A DNA stretch of 64,000 bases from Chondrosia reniformis (taxonomy: Eukaryota; Porifera; Demospongiae; Chondrillida; Chondrillidae). The notes under the pieces were generated by a model, which was given only the letters and a program-made list of their open reading frames with translations, did not search any database and was not told where the DNA came from. Positions within the stretch are counted from its first letter, which is position 1. Every line of letters starts with the position of its first letter. The stretch lies in assembly GCA_947172415.1 (NCBI GenBank), contig OX359196.1, positions 4,770,901-4,834,900 of the forward strand, written 5' to 3'. Shown here one piece after another: positions 1-12,248 of the stretch. A program made the position numbers and the translations under genes.

Positions 1-247
1 GTCTGTAGGGAAAGAATCGTTTTCTCTATACTTTTGAGACTTTCCTTTTAGTTCCTGCAAGACGACGAAACAGAAGTGGTACAGTAACGCGTATCAGAGT
101 CAACAGCAATCTACATATAACAATATCACTTACCATAAACTCTTTGTAGTAACCCTCTTCCCCTTCTTGACCAACAGTCGCCTCCAGCGCCTCATAATGC
201 TTCAGAAAGGAACGCAACTTCTCCTCGAACGCCATATTTTCTGACAT
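1..247 (-). CDS. Unrecognised gene, first two exons, runs off the left edge
   Basis: I do not recognise this gene. An ATG at 245-247 opens an exon of 38 codons (134-247) rich in Glu and Lys (begins MSENMAFEEKLRSFLKHYEA). It ends at a consensus donor GTAAGT (128-133). After an intron, an acceptor CAG at 55-57 leads into a second exon (1-54) that stays open to the window edge in the same phase and is again hydrophilic and charged. The start codon lies only 85 bp downstream of the POLN stop codon on the same strand, so the promoter must be very short or overlap the POLN 3' end. The composition suggests a helical, possibly coiled-coil N-terminus. No domain is visible in the 56 residues available. 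Confidence 0.55.
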
Positions 248-332
248 ACGTACACTGAGGAATGAAAATCATGAATATAGTTAATCAAACAGACTGATCT
301 GTGCTAATGTGTATGCCTAATCTATTCCGTTT

Positions 333-3300
333 CTAGATTGATAGCTCTTTCAAACTGCTCCAACTGTCCCCTATACCAATTCTAACTGCAATAGGCACCT
401 ACATATTATACAAAGAGATATAAAGTACATATAGAAGCCTATATCTTCACTTTGTACCTTTAAGGGTCCAATGAAAGAATGAAGCAGTGAATTCTGCTGA
501 AGAATATGCCGCATGTTGCAAGCCAATCCCATGGCCTGCTCTGATGGTACTTCAAAAACTAGCTCATCATGAACATGTATCAATAAACTGTACACAGGGA
601 GAGAAGTACATGTATTGTGAAACAAAACAATATGGTAACAGAAAATGAAACAACAGTTTCACATTTATTAATAACTATTGATAAGTTATCCAATACAGAG
701 GCTAGTCTCAACAGAAATTACTATTTGGTTTGATTTGAGTCAAAATGTAAAGCAGCATCTCAAACTAACTTGAACCCAACATTGTCTAGTTTTGAATGAC
801 ACTGACTGAACTAGATAGACATGGTACGTGACTAGTAACACTGCCAACATGTCTGTGGTTAAGTAGGACAAATCCACATGTATATATAATGTATTACATG
901 TGTATGTAAAGTATGTATGTAGTGTGTATTTGAGTATGCATACCTCATAAGTATAGCCCTCCAATATAGAACAGTTGAAACAAAAGGTTTCTAAATCTCA
1001 ATATACACAAATACATACTGTTACAGTAGAACTTGTAAATAGTCAACTCTCTGAGATAGGGTCACCTGTCTATCATATGCACACAAGTGACCAAAGGAGG
1101 TATGATATGTTACCTAAATGTGTACGTATGTACATGGCCTATATACACCACGTACGTATGTAGTAACAGATTTACGATTGCTGCATACTTGGCTTGAGGA
1201 CACTCCTGGGACAAGTACTGTACTGATTCTATCATTGAGCATTTGCACAAATCGGCAGCTGACCCTTGTACACAGAAGTTGACAGCTTGACGTTCTGAAT
1301 GTGCTCTTTCCATGTAATTACTGGAACTTATGTTTGGTAAATATCTTCTTCTTCCCAAAATTGTTTGAACAAACTCTATGAGTACAAATAAGTACAAACT
1401 CTATCCTTTGTTCACTTACCCATGTATATACACATAGTTTATGAGTACAAATTAGTACGTATCTATACACTCTGTACATGAATATCCACATAGTATATGA
1501 GTACAAATTAGTACGTACGTACCTATACACTCTGTACATATGAATTATGAATATACATATGTATGTATATGGATACATAGATTCACACTCTGTGTAGTGT
1601 GTATATATAGCACTATGTTAGAGATCTAAAACTATACAGTACATGCTCCTGATCAGTAATCTTTCACTAATTACTGCAATAATAAAATTTACATGAAAAT
1701 GATTTCTACTGTAACTCATATGAATTATACTTCTAGCATCCCATGGCAGAATGATCATTGAATTTTATGTGTAAACTGAAATAGACATCTACGTATATAA
1801 TATCTTTAATGAGCTTAAAAACATTCCAGCAATACATACCAATGGATATACTACTAATATATTCCTGTTAACATAAATTCCATTCAGGTTGTTTGCCTTC
1901 CTTGAATACTCTTGATGGCTTGAAGCCAAGCAGACAGTGATTTCATTCATGCATATAAGTGTTAATGGTTACATACCCATATACAGTATATAGTATGTAC
2001 TATAGTGTATACGTATACTGCACACACAGCAAACATATGTACATATTCACATCAAAGTGATGAGTTAATATAGTGGTTACTCTTGCCACACTAAAAGGTT
2101 TCATACAATGAATTTATAAGGTATACATTGGTATATAGTATTTCATATTAGATATCTGAAATCTGAAAACACTGAATTGATTTAAATATACTCTTTAATA
2201 GTTAATGACTGTTTTTATATTGCATTGATATAATGAAAATGGACATTTTCTCAACTTCATAATCTTTTATTTGAGAGTGTAGTCAATCGCCCACACATAC
2301 ACAAGATTGTCCTTGTGGACCAACCCGTTCAACTTCACTTATTGAAAACACTGACATACAAAAATCAGCATAATCCAATTCCAAGTTTAAAGTCTGAACC
2401 TCATAATCCAATTCCAAGTTTAAAGTCTGAACCTCATAATCCAATTCCAAGTTTAAAGTCTGAACCTCATCAGCTGTACCAAATATATCTAGCAACTGAT
2501 CGATATGATAATTGGGTGACATTCTTAAATACTAATATTTGATGAATATCATTTTGGTTGTTCAGCATTTCCTAAATCATTTACACCCAATTTAGTGGTT
2601 CAGAGATTTCCAGTTTTTTGAAATAGCTTAATTGTTGGTTTATCTTTAAGTATGTATATACATACTTAAAGACAAACCAAATGTATATACATACTTAAAG
2701 ACAAACCAACAATTAAGCTATTTCATGTACATATGTACATCGGAATTTTTCATTTCTAATAAAATAGCTTGAAAAACAACTTTTGACTTATAGATTCTAT
2801 TACAGTAGATATGTATTTAAGTTGATATATTCAGCTGCTATTAAAATATTTTCACTTTCATCATTTTACTTTAAAATTTCAAAATAAATTTACCTTCTCA
2901 AAGAGTCTATTGTGACAATTGCAGTAACAAATATTCATAATACAATGCATACATCTCTTACACACACACACATATAGGTCATGTATACATATAGGTCTTG
3001 TATTGCACATGTATAGGTCTTATACGTATATATATAGGGCATGTAGAGACCTTATATACGTATGTAGGTCTTGTGTTGGAAAGTAATTGTGCTGGTATTA
3101 AATAACTGATAAACTATATAAATACTGAAAAATATACTGTAAGTACGTATATACCACAAATTACATACAAACTCATACATGAGCTATTATATGTAGCTTC
3201 AAGAGCATGTAATAGTATCAAAAGGCACATGTACATTTACAAGTGCCATGCATAGGCAATATTTCATTACATACTCTTTTTCCTACATTGCTCAATTGTT

Positions 3301-6300
3301 TGATGAATGAATGAATGAATTCCTTTAAACTTTGCTATAGCGTGTGGATCAAAAGAGAGAGAATATATACACACACACATACACACATACATACACACAT
3401 ACACACACACACATTTAGTTACATAAATTAGGTCCATGTATATTATATATTAAACACAAGTAAGTATGTACAAGTGACTTACACCTTGCACAAGGAAAGT
3501 GTTCTTCCCTTTTCTGATTTCTCAACATGTATAGTGTATCTGCATGAAGCCTATAGTTCTAGCAGTTGTGTAACTCACACATAAACCCATCCATTAGGTC
3601 CTTGGATATGGAGGAGTGAACATCTAGGATTTCAGCTAATTTTTCTTTACCTAGGAATGAAATCAATTATATACATAGGCATATATCAAATATATACTTG
3701 TACTTTTTTGAAATGATGAGGGTCCTCGTTGCAATCATTATGATAACTATTATATATAATTACTGATGAAGACCTAAGGTTCAGGCTGTTGCTGATGCTT
3801 TACATAATTACGTATATATCAACCTTAAAACATTCAGTATATAAGACTTCAAGTGTATTTAGTTCACCTGCTCCATAGATTACAGCATATACAACTCGTT
3901 TTGTTCTCTCTCTCTCAACAGACGTGATATCACATTCTGCCTTTTCCAACCTACACACACATATACAGCTACTGTGTATATTTTAGATGCACACTGAGAG
4001 CCTACATATACATAAAATATAGTTCAATTCACCACAAAACAGAATTCTTATCAAATAGTATAAATAATACACTCCATCACTAGGCTTTTCTTGCATTTTT
4101 GCAGGATAACGCAAGCTTATAGGCATTTACTGAGTTATCAGCAGGATATCACATTGTATAATTATAATAAGAGGCCAAAGTGCCTCTTATTATAGTTATA
4201 CACCAGAAGTGGAGTATAATTTGCCTTGGTTGCCCCAGCAACGGAGTGTATTGCTGTATATACATACCATTCTGATGAGAGGCTTTTGAAGATGTCTGTG
4301 AGTGCTGGATCCCTTAAAACTCTCAGTAGGTTATCATCTTGACACAGATGGGCTAGCATCCGTAACTCAATTGATCTGAAGTCTGTAATACAACAAGGGT
4401 AAAGTGACAGCCTAACTCCATATATTACCATGCTTTGTGTACGCTACATACACATTACATTATTGTGTATCCTAGTTACCTGCAACTATAAAGGAGAAGT
4501 CTGGTCTACTTCTAACTGTTCCTCTTATGTCAACTTGCACTACACCCACATCCTCAACAACTATGTAATCAACACAATAGGAGTCTCTTCATCTCGTAAT
4601 GAGAAATGTGCCTATATACTGTACCTGTTCCAGTGGAGGATGCCTTCAAATCAAGAGGTTGCTTGGGGAAGGCTTGAATATTCTAAGATACAGATTAACT
4701 ATCTCTAGAATTATAATATGAGTTATCTATATACTGTACTTACGCATATATGCAATATAGACAATATGTGTAATGTGCAAATGATATATAGTACAGTATA
4801 AGGATTAATGTATACATGTAGGCCCATCCACGCTACCACTGCACAAAATTGGCAAAGTGTATACGTATGTCATGTCACACTTCTTCTACATCATGTCATG
4901 TACGTATGTACAAGATGTACACCATGCAGTCAGTATGTATGCTTACAGGATTAGCAGAGGCAATTCTTCCGGTAGCTGTACCAGTGTGAAGCCTACATGT
5001 AAAGACACTGGTGATGCACACATATACATGTATGCACCTATCAGTGTCACTAGTAGAAATATGGTTCAATCAAGAGTGCAATGCAGGATTCCTCACCATG
5101 TGGATCTGAGTGTACCATCAGTCACATGTGGGACAACTCCGTCAATATAAGTGGACTTCAGTTTGATCAGCTATCAAAAAATCAGGTTATATGTAATTAT
5201 ATATTCAACTCATACGTATGTGGGTACTGTATATACACACTTGTAGGTATGTGTGATTACAATGTATTAACTGTTGCTTAGCACATCTATTTGTTAAGTG
5301 CTTAACAATATATGTCGATTCAACCACATACCATTATTGACTAAATATCCTCTACCAAGTATGGTATTGCTATTAAGTGCACATTAGATAACTATTAAGC
5401 ACATTAATTAATTCTTATTGACAGTTAAGACTATTTTAGACAACAACTTCAGGAAGTGATTATAAAGGTCTAACCTGTCTATATTGGAGAACAAGTGAGG
5501 GTAGAGGATGGAAATCCTTCAACTGCTGAAGCTACAAAGAAGCAGAGATCTTACAACACATCAGGGGCATGAGCACATACTGTATAATGGTTGGATGGGA
5601 TGGACAGCTTAGAGAGATCAGTCGAAGTGGGGGAAGTCCTTAGGGATGTCAATTGAAATGAGGAAGTCCCTTGTGAGGATGAGCATGTTCACATGAATGC
5701 AAACATTTGAGAAAGAGACACAAGTACAGTCAGGATATAAATGGTGCAAGCTACTAACTACAGATTCTGAAGTAGACATGTGTTTCTTTACAGATGTCCT
5801 TGTGAGAGGTTTAGTACATTTCTGGTCCAACTTTAATTCATCATACAAGACCTAAATATGTTCATGGGTTGAAATGTGTGTGAGTGATGTAAAATATATA
5901 AGGTATGGCTTATCTAAGAGAATTCAATTAAAATGATTTACTTCATACATACTTTTAGAACTTACGGTTCTCAGTTGTTGAGCACTGGATAATAGAAAAG
6001 AATGTCCGGCGAGCTACACAGGAGGAGAGATATATACATATATCTAATCTCCAGTTAATAGAGGCTATAGAGAAGTGCACATGCGGGAGAGTCAGGGTGT
6101 ATGCATGTACATTCACTTGCATGTATGTGTGTGTAAATATATCTACATATGAGAAACTAAGTGATCAATCTACAAGTAATCACAGATAAACATTATGTAG
6201 AGGGAAAACAGAAATGGAGAAGTTGTTGGAAATTATATTAAACCTAAGAAGGCTCAAGCTGTTTATGACCTCTACAATGAAATATTGAACTTAATGTTAC

Positions 6301-9300
6301 AGACATACGTACGTACATGGTGTACTTTTGTCTCAACTCTTTTAATCTCCTCAGAAATGATGTCACTGTATCTCAAAAGAGTTGAACTCTGAACAACCAC
6401 ACCCTTGGCCTCCATACCTACTTACAAACACAATATGTATGTATTGAAATATTTATATGCAGACAGAACTTGCTATATATATAGACATATAGGTTAGTGT
6501 AATTATATGTACGTACATATATACTAGCTAGTTGCAAAAGAGGCTACGTACCTCATAATAGACGAAACAGCTACAAACAGCTACATATACACATTACATA
6601 CGTACATAATCCTACTTATCTAGCAAATATATACATATGTACAGTACATACGTATATGACAAGCAAAAATAATCACTGGAAAGTATTACAGCCAAGTGAC
6701 CCAAGCCTAGTCTTGGCTGGGGGACTAAGTCCTATACGTACGTATATGTATATATTTGCATACAGACCAGATAATATTGGAATGATCTTCATCTCTATAT
6801 ATGAATATAACTGTAATAGCTTATTTTCCTACATAAAATATACAATAAACAGAGATACATAATATGTATATCATGTAATATATAATAGCCAGTGTATAAA
6901 ATACGTCATTTAGATTAACATTTGTGCAGTATAGTAAACCTTCCCATATACGTATATATACGTAGATAGTATATACGTACAAAGATCATAAGTAAGCTAA
7001 TTATTATCACAGACTTTACACATACACCTTTCCACTACACCTGCCTTTATGGCAGTGAATTTCTGATTTTTTAATGTGACTTATAAACCAAATTGGTTGG
7101 GATGTCTCAATATATATACTTGTGTACTGTATACACTTGTACACTTACTTGCAACTTTTGATGTACAACTAGAGACACTGGCTCCAGTTTTAACAAGTCT
7201 TCACAAAGTTGCTTTTCAGAAGAAATCTAAATGTCATATATGTAATTACAATCTGTAGCTAGACGTTCAGTCTATATATATATATATACATAATCCAGGA
7301 ATATAGCCACCAACCTTATAAGAGTCCTTCACACTGTACCTCTCTAGCAAGTCTGTAAAGGAGTTGGGAGGGTGTTCTGAGTCTACTAACCATGCACCAA
7401 CTAATGGATCAAACATGCTCCATCTGTGGTAATCTACAAAGTAATGGATCAATGGTATAAGCACAATACTGTATATACCATACATGCAAGGGATCAAGAA
7501 GACAAAGAAGGTGGCTGTCTGGCCCAGTGGAGTAGAAGAAAAAAGATTAGACTCCTGTATCCTCATCTAAAGCTCGCTCCAGGGTTAGTTCCCTATAGGC
7601 ATTTTAATTTATTCATTACATGATACATGCAGAGATATAGGCATAGCATGTAGGAAAATGGTGTATTAGATATTAGATCTTTCACACATAAGAGAGCCCA
7701 TCTATCCAGCAGCTATGTATACATTTCTGTATCCAAGTATTGTTGCTGATGCTCATATATATAATCAATTTTCTAATATGTGTAGATACATATATGTACG
7801 TAGGTCAAACATACTTAGCAAGTTGAGATTATAGTGATCTATTATGGTAGTCATTAACTCTTGGGCATTGTAGCACATATTCTGACAGTCCTCTCTGGTG
7901 AAGAGGACCAGGAGAACCTTCCTATACACAATTAGACATACTGCATAAAAAGGCAACTATGGTGATTTACATATTACATGCATACATACATAAGACTTAC
8001 ATAATATGAAGTTGTGTATATGTATGAACAGTACAGGACTCCTAGGTATATAGACCAGCCATATGTGCTGAGGGGACCATCCTGTCTAATTAACTTATAA
8101 CCTACTGTAATCTATAATATATATACAATATGAATGCTTATAGTTCGCATAAAACATGCACGTATATCAAAGGGTGCATGCTTGTGCATTGGGTGTACTG
8201 TACATTGCCAGGGATAGGCCTAGAAATGACTGTACTTGCTTTGTAAAGACATCCACCTCTGGTAGGTGTCTGTCCATTGGCAGGAGGTAGAATGAGACTG
8301 TAGGTGCAGGCTCTCCGTTAGACTGATTGGTAGGAATGGCCAGAGATACTCCCTCCACATCAACTGGGGAGGACTGGCCCCTGCTCTTCTTAGCTGGTCT
8401 CAGCAAGGAGGAACCATCACTGAAGTAAAGCGTCACTGCTACCCTCTTTGTAGTTGTCACCAGTTCTGTGAGAGCATTACACTGTGAAGAGGTCATACTT
8501 GGTGTCCTATTGAGTGTAATATTCTCTGATGATGTGACTCCCCTAATTTTAGGCTGAACTTGATCATTCATTGTAGCAGCTTTGGACAACACATTAACTG
8601 CCAAATTACTCTACATATACATACACGTAACTTAGTACAGATGAAGTGCAGACATGAACACAAATATACATAAGTAGGAGATCAATGTTATAAATGATTC
8701 TCACTTTTCCTTTGCTACTAAAGGTCAATTGACTTTGCCTTAGAGTTGTTGCCATTCTTGGTCTTTTTGCTGAGCCAGAACTGGTCATAGCACTTGCTTC
8801 TTTTAACTTTGCAAGAACCACCTTCCCCAGTATTGGTCGAATTGATGTGTTTGATTGTGTTTGTGGAACAGGAGAGGTAGGCATTAATTCTTTTGATTGA
8901 CATACTGGCCTTTTTGAAAAAGTTATACTTCTTTTTAATTGTGTTTCTGGCCTATCAGATGCTGCTAGTGTTACTGAGTCTTTGCAGGAATTGACAAATA
9001 TTCCTGTTTTTGTTCTCATTGCTCTGAAAGTGTCAGATCCCTTAACTGACATTCCTGTGCTCTGTGTAGTCTGACTCCTTTTGTTATCTTTTGATGTCCC
9101 ATTGCCACTAGTTGGAGTGGCTGTCAAGTATTCCTCCTGATCACAGAACACAGGTGAGAAGGTCCTGTTTCTGGTAGTAGCATCCAGTCCTCTAGTGGTG
9201 CCCACAGGAGTAGCATCCAGTCCTCTAGTGGTGCCCACAGGAGTAGCATCCAGTCCCCTAGTGGTGCCCACAGGAGTAGCATCCAGTCCTCTAGTGGTGC

Positions 9301-10586
9301 CCACAGGAGTAGCATCCAGTCCTCTAGTGGTGCCCACAGGAGTAGCATCCAGTCCTCTAGTGGTACCCACAGGAGTAGCATCCAGTCCCCTAGTGGTGCC
9401 CACAGGGGTAGCATCCAGTCCTCTAGTGGTGCCCACAGGAGTAGCATCCAGTCCTCTAGTGGTGCCCACAGGAGTAGCATCCAGTCCTCTAGTGGTGCCC
9501 ACAGGGGTAGCATCTAGTCCCCTAGTGGTGCCCACAGGAGTAGCATCCAGTCCCCTAGTGGTGCCCACAGGAGTAGCATCCAGTCCCCTAGTGGTGCCCA
9601 CAGGAGTAGCATCCATAGCACTCGTTTCAATGAGACCAGGTTTGGGTGCGGCTTTGAGAGCTTGTTCTACTGAGCATTGTTCCCCTGAGGATGTGGTGCT
9701 TCCAAAATAAGTAAAACTGTTTGCAGTAGTGTTGACTGCGCATGTAGCCATACTTGCTGGAGAGGTGACCTTGCTTACACACAGGTTAGTGTTTTGGGAT
9801 GCTGCAGTATATATAATTTGTTCTTTGCAACCAGGCTTCAAAGTACTTGCAGCAGTGACTGGATTTGGAGGACCCAGTGCATTGTGTTGCAAAGATTTAG
9901 TTCCCACAAATCTGTCACCAACTGTTCTGGGCTGGCTGAGGCCTTGATCAGTAGTCCAGTTCCTTTCTGAAGCCAAGAGTACCTTAACTACAGCATGGTA
10001 GAGGAGGCGTTTCTTTTCGCTTTTTGTTGATAGAAAGCATTCAATATTGGGAGAGGGCTGAACAGGAATATACAGCACATCTACTAATTAAGAGGAATAA
10101 AAAATGCATAATAATCAGTGCATCATTTCCAATAGAGAAATGCAGGAAAAGGTGCTTTATAGACCTCATGGGAAAAGAGACTATAGAGAGGTACATGCAT
10201 ACAAACATACAGTCAGAACACATACAATAATTAATCCAAATTACCTATATAATTTATATTCACTGCTTTATTCATCTGACTGGCTGTATTTATTGAGGTT
10301 TTTGAGCGTTTTATGTAAAAAAACGTTAAAGAAACCCATATGCATATGCAATGTATGGTCTGCTGAAAAAATATTAATTCTGACGGAAATAGATTATCTA
10401 TAGTATTGGCGCCATATAGTATTCCCAGTAGCTAGTAGCGTCACTTCGCTCGGCTAATTCAATCCATACGAGCACTGCTAACGTTATATAATTCCCTTTT
10501 CCGACACCTTTATAGCTATCAATAACAGCGCTGTACTGTGAGAGTTTACCTTCAAGTCCATCTGCTTTCGGATGTGTCGCGCTCAT
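333..10586 (-). CDS. POLN: DNA polymerase nu (family A), about 20 exons
   Basis: Template-dependent family A DNA polymerase of the POLN type, a nuclear repair/translesion polymerase. Exons traced by phase-compatible GT-AG sites: 10550-10586 (start), 8705-10080, 8204-8610, 7815-7921, 7315-7433, 7149-7226, 6326-6417, 5966-6013, 5759-5851, 5475-5531, 5097-5170, 4947-4992, 4625-4682, 4480-4584, 4268-4382, 3868-3950, 3579-3650, 3275-3334, 1189-1375, 458-587 and 333-398 (stop). One short exon between 6417 and 7149 was not placed. Visible motifs, in order: degenerate 3'-5' exonuclease-like region ([19 protein letters not shown]), [28 protein letters not shown], motif [10 protein letters not shown]-helix motif [41 protein letters not shown], motif [11 protein letters not shown], terminal DSWSSL. 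Both catalytic Asp are present. The O-helix wording fits POLN rather than POLQ, and no helicase domain lies upstream. Exon 2 carries a 13-copy 11-residue repeat. Intron 1376-3274 holds no coding signal. Confidence 0.9.
2369..2469. repeat. 33-bp tandem repeat, three copies, in a POLN intron
   Basis: The unit beginning cataatccaattccaagttt is repeated three times head to tail with no differences over most of its length. It lies in the 1.9-kb POLN intron. Being a multiple of 3 without stops it gives open frames on both strands, but no splice sites or homology suggest coding use. Confidence 0.85.
2620..2724. repeat. Imperfect inverted repeat, 39-bp arms
   Basis: Arm 2620-2658 and arm 2686-2724 are reverse complements except for about one base. 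The inner part, centred on a tatgtatatacata palindrome, is partly repeated in direct orientation. The structure lies in a POLN intron and could form a long hairpin; it may be a small foldback or MITE remnant. Confidence 0.8.
7505..7690 (-). repeat. Dispersed SINE-like repeat, family 1, partial copy
   Basis: Contains the family landmarks gtctggcccagtggag, gactcctgtatcctcatcta and gttccctataggc, then gcatgtaggaaaatggt, in the orientation opposite to the fuller copy at 23151. It adjoins the POLN exon at 7315-7433. Confidence 0.7.
9184..9612 (-). repeat. Coding minisatellite in POLN exon 2: 13 x 33 bp
   Basis: Thirteen head-to-tail 33-bp units encode 13 copies of the 11-residue peptide [11 protein letters not shown] (first copy [10 protein letters not shown]). 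The array ends at DATTRNRTF. Units differ at a few silent positions (tcctct/tcccct, aggagt/aggggt), so the protein repeat is perfect while the DNA repeat is not. It lies in the N-terminal region of POLN, outside the polymerase fold. Confidence 0.93.
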
Positions 10587-10933
10587 TTTTCACTGGCAGC
10601 CAATGTACGCGGCGTTGATATATACGGACCGATAGTATACGGACTAATGTAGTTTACATATTATGTTAGTCGTCGTTTTCTGAATAACTTACGAGCTCGC
10701 ATAAGCTCGAGTCCTGCATGTGTCAGCACACTTCAATTAAGCACCTAGCTGGATAGAAGTATAACAGATTGGTGAATAGGCAGTTTGAGCAATTTTATTC
10801 AGAAAAAAGATATATAAATCAGAGCCAGTTAAAAGAACAGTAACTTAATTACAAGGAGATTATTTAAATAAAATCAGCTCATCTCTATAGCCCATTGGCC
10901 ACATGGCAGTGTGCTAATTTTTAGTACCACCTC
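10587..10933. promoter_or_regulatory. POLN 5' flank
   Basis: Non-coding stretch upstream of the POLN ATG on the minus strand. It contains a CCAAT core at about 10597-10601 (cagccaatg), 11-15 bp outside the start codon, and a short direct repeat of tatacggac. I see no TATA box in a convincing position. The rest to 10933 is AT-rich unique sequence without a gene. Confidence 0.3.
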
Positions 10934-11293
10934 AGGTAGGTGGGGCTCAGGTGGGTAGGGCTCAGGTAGGTGGGGCTCAGGTGGGTAGGGCTCAGGTGGG
11001 TAGGGCTCAGGTAGGTGGGGCTCAGGTGGGTGGGGCTCAGGTGGGTAGGGCTCAGGTAGGTGGGGCTCAGGTGGGTAGGGCTCAGGTGGGTAGGGCTCAG
11101 GTAGGTGGGGCTCAGGTGGGTGGGGCTCAGGTGGGTAGGGCTCAGGTAGGTGGGGCTCAGGTGGGTGGGGCTCAGGTGGGTAGGGCTCAGGTGGGTAGGG
11201 CTCAGGTAGGTGGGGCTCAGGTGGGTGGGGCTCAGGTGGGTAGGGCTCAGGTAGGTGGGGCTCAGGTGGGTGGGGCTCAGGTTGGTGGGGTTC
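10934..11293. repeat. 15-bp G-rich minisatellite, about 24 copies
   Basis: Head-to-tail 15-bp units of three types: A gtaggtggggctcag, B gtgggtagggctcag and C gtgggtggggctcag. The order is A B A B B A C B A B B A C B A C B B A C B A C plus a degenerate last unit, so 45-bp (A C B) and 90-bp (A B B A C B) higher-order periods are visible. The plus strand has closely spaced GGG runs compatible with G-quadruplex formation. Both strands are open in some frame simply because 15 is a multiple of 3; I do not treat it as coding. It sits between the POLN promoter region and the 3' end of the methyltransferase. Confidence 0.95.
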
Positions 11294-11435
11294 CTTGTAA
11301 AAGAAGAAGTTTTATTAATTGCCAAAAGTGTTCTATATAGCATGTGAGATACATAATACACTTGAACAATAATGATAAAATGATGATATGCCATAAAACA
11401 AGCTCACATATACAAAACTTTAAAAAAACTTTATT

Positions 11436-12248
11436 TTAATTCAATGAATTATTAGTCTGGAGTCCTAATAAAAGGAATACTCTGAAGGCACAATTAATAA
11501 CAGGATCATCGCTCTCTTGGTTGAAGCTTTCCCTAAGTGATTTATGCATCTGTTCTAAGATGGGCGGACCTAATGGATTCATCTTTCTGTAGGTGATATA
11601 AGCACTCCAGGTTTCAATGTACTTCACAAAGTGTGACAAAGGAACTGGCCAATCTTGCTGAATAACCATACGTTCTGTGATTGGAAATGGCAAGTGAAAT
11701 TCTGCATAGCCATTCACTATGTGACGCCTATTATCATTCCAGTATCCTTTGAGAGTATCATTGTGAAACGTTGAGACAACTGTAGTAGCTTCTTCATTGT
11801 CTGGAAAGAATGGTATACTGTATCCATATACAGCAAGCACACCATTTGACTTGAGAATCCGTTTAGCTTCAGTGTAAAATGCTTTAGCATCCAGCCAATG
11901 GATGGCCTGTGCACATGTGACCAGATCACATGACTCACCCTTCATTGGTATCTGATCAGCTGATGAAACTTTGAACTCTACGTTAGCCAGTTTTTTCTCG
12001 TTCAGTATCTTGTTGGCATTCTTAATTTGTTCTGAACTGATGTCGAATCCAATACAGCGTTTGAACGAGTCGCTCCAATATAAAGTGCCTTGTCCTGATC
12101 CACAACCGACATCTACCATACAGTCCAACTCACAGTTATGGTTCGTAAGGAAGCCTTGGATAGCATCTCTTATTTTGGGGGAATAGCTTGGTCTAAATTT
12201 AGCATAGCCAGCCGAATGTTCCACTCCTTCAAAGAGACGAATCGCCAT
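11436..12248 (-). CDS. Class I SAM-dependent methyltransferase, single exon
   Basis: Rossmann-fold methyltransferase of the Methyltransf_11/TMT1-like type, probably acting on a small molecule; the substrate is not predictable. With the start at 12248 (MAIRLFEGVEHSAGYAKFRP) the protein is 270 residues. An in-frame ATG 11 codons upstream (12281) is also possible, but the family normally starts close to the (F/Y)xxYAxxRPxYP-type motif seen here. Motif I is VDVGCGSGQGT, followed by an acidic residue at the end of strand 2 (IGFDISSEQI), a motif II-like SADQIPMKGESCDLVTCAQA and IHWLD. There are no introns, unlike all the flanking genes except the glycosyltransferases. The nearest eukaryotic relatives I know are the uncharacterised DDB_G0268948-like methyltransferases. 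Confidence 0.85.
   Translation of the reverse strand: MAIRLFEGVEHSAGYAKFRPSYSPKIRDAIQGFLTNHNCELDCMVDVGCGSGQGTLYWSDSFKRCIGFDISSEQIKNANKILNEKKLANVEFKVSSADQIPMKGESCDLVTCAQAIHWLDAKAFYTEAKRILKSNGVLAVYGYSIPFFPDNEEATTVVSTFHNDTLKGYWNDNRRHIVNGYAEFHLPFPITERMVIQQDWPVPLSHFVKYIETWSAYITYRKMNPLGPPILEQMHKSLRESFNQESDDPVINCAFRVFLLLGLQTNNSLN

Noticed and set aside
2283..2542. Candidate POLN exon with [11 protein letters not shown] repeats
   Set aside because: It does not fit the phase or the alignment; the missing POLN segment was found at 3275-3334 instead.
9124..9513. 129-codon minus-strand frame ([11 protein letters not shown] repeats)
   Set aside because: Alternative frame of the same minisatellite; the frame used by POLN continues into conserved splice phases on both sides.
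9195..9710. 171-codon open frame on the plus strand ([11 protein letters not shown] repeats)
   Set aside because: It is the antisense reading of the POLN coding minisatellite; a 33-bp stop-free unit opens several frames at once.
10398..10586. 62-residue protein starting at the POLN ATG
   Set aside because: A GTAAAC donor after 37 bases joins in phase to exon 2 at 10080; read-through gives no recognisable protein.
333..10586. POLQ instead of POLN
   Set aside because: No helicase domain is present and the O-helix wording ([15 protein letters not shown]) follows POLN, not POLQ.
10921..11394. 157-codon minus-strand frame of LSPTH/LSPTY repeats, and its plus-strand partner
   Set aside because: Produced by the 15-bp minisatellite; no flanking splice sites, homology or non-repeat coding sequence.
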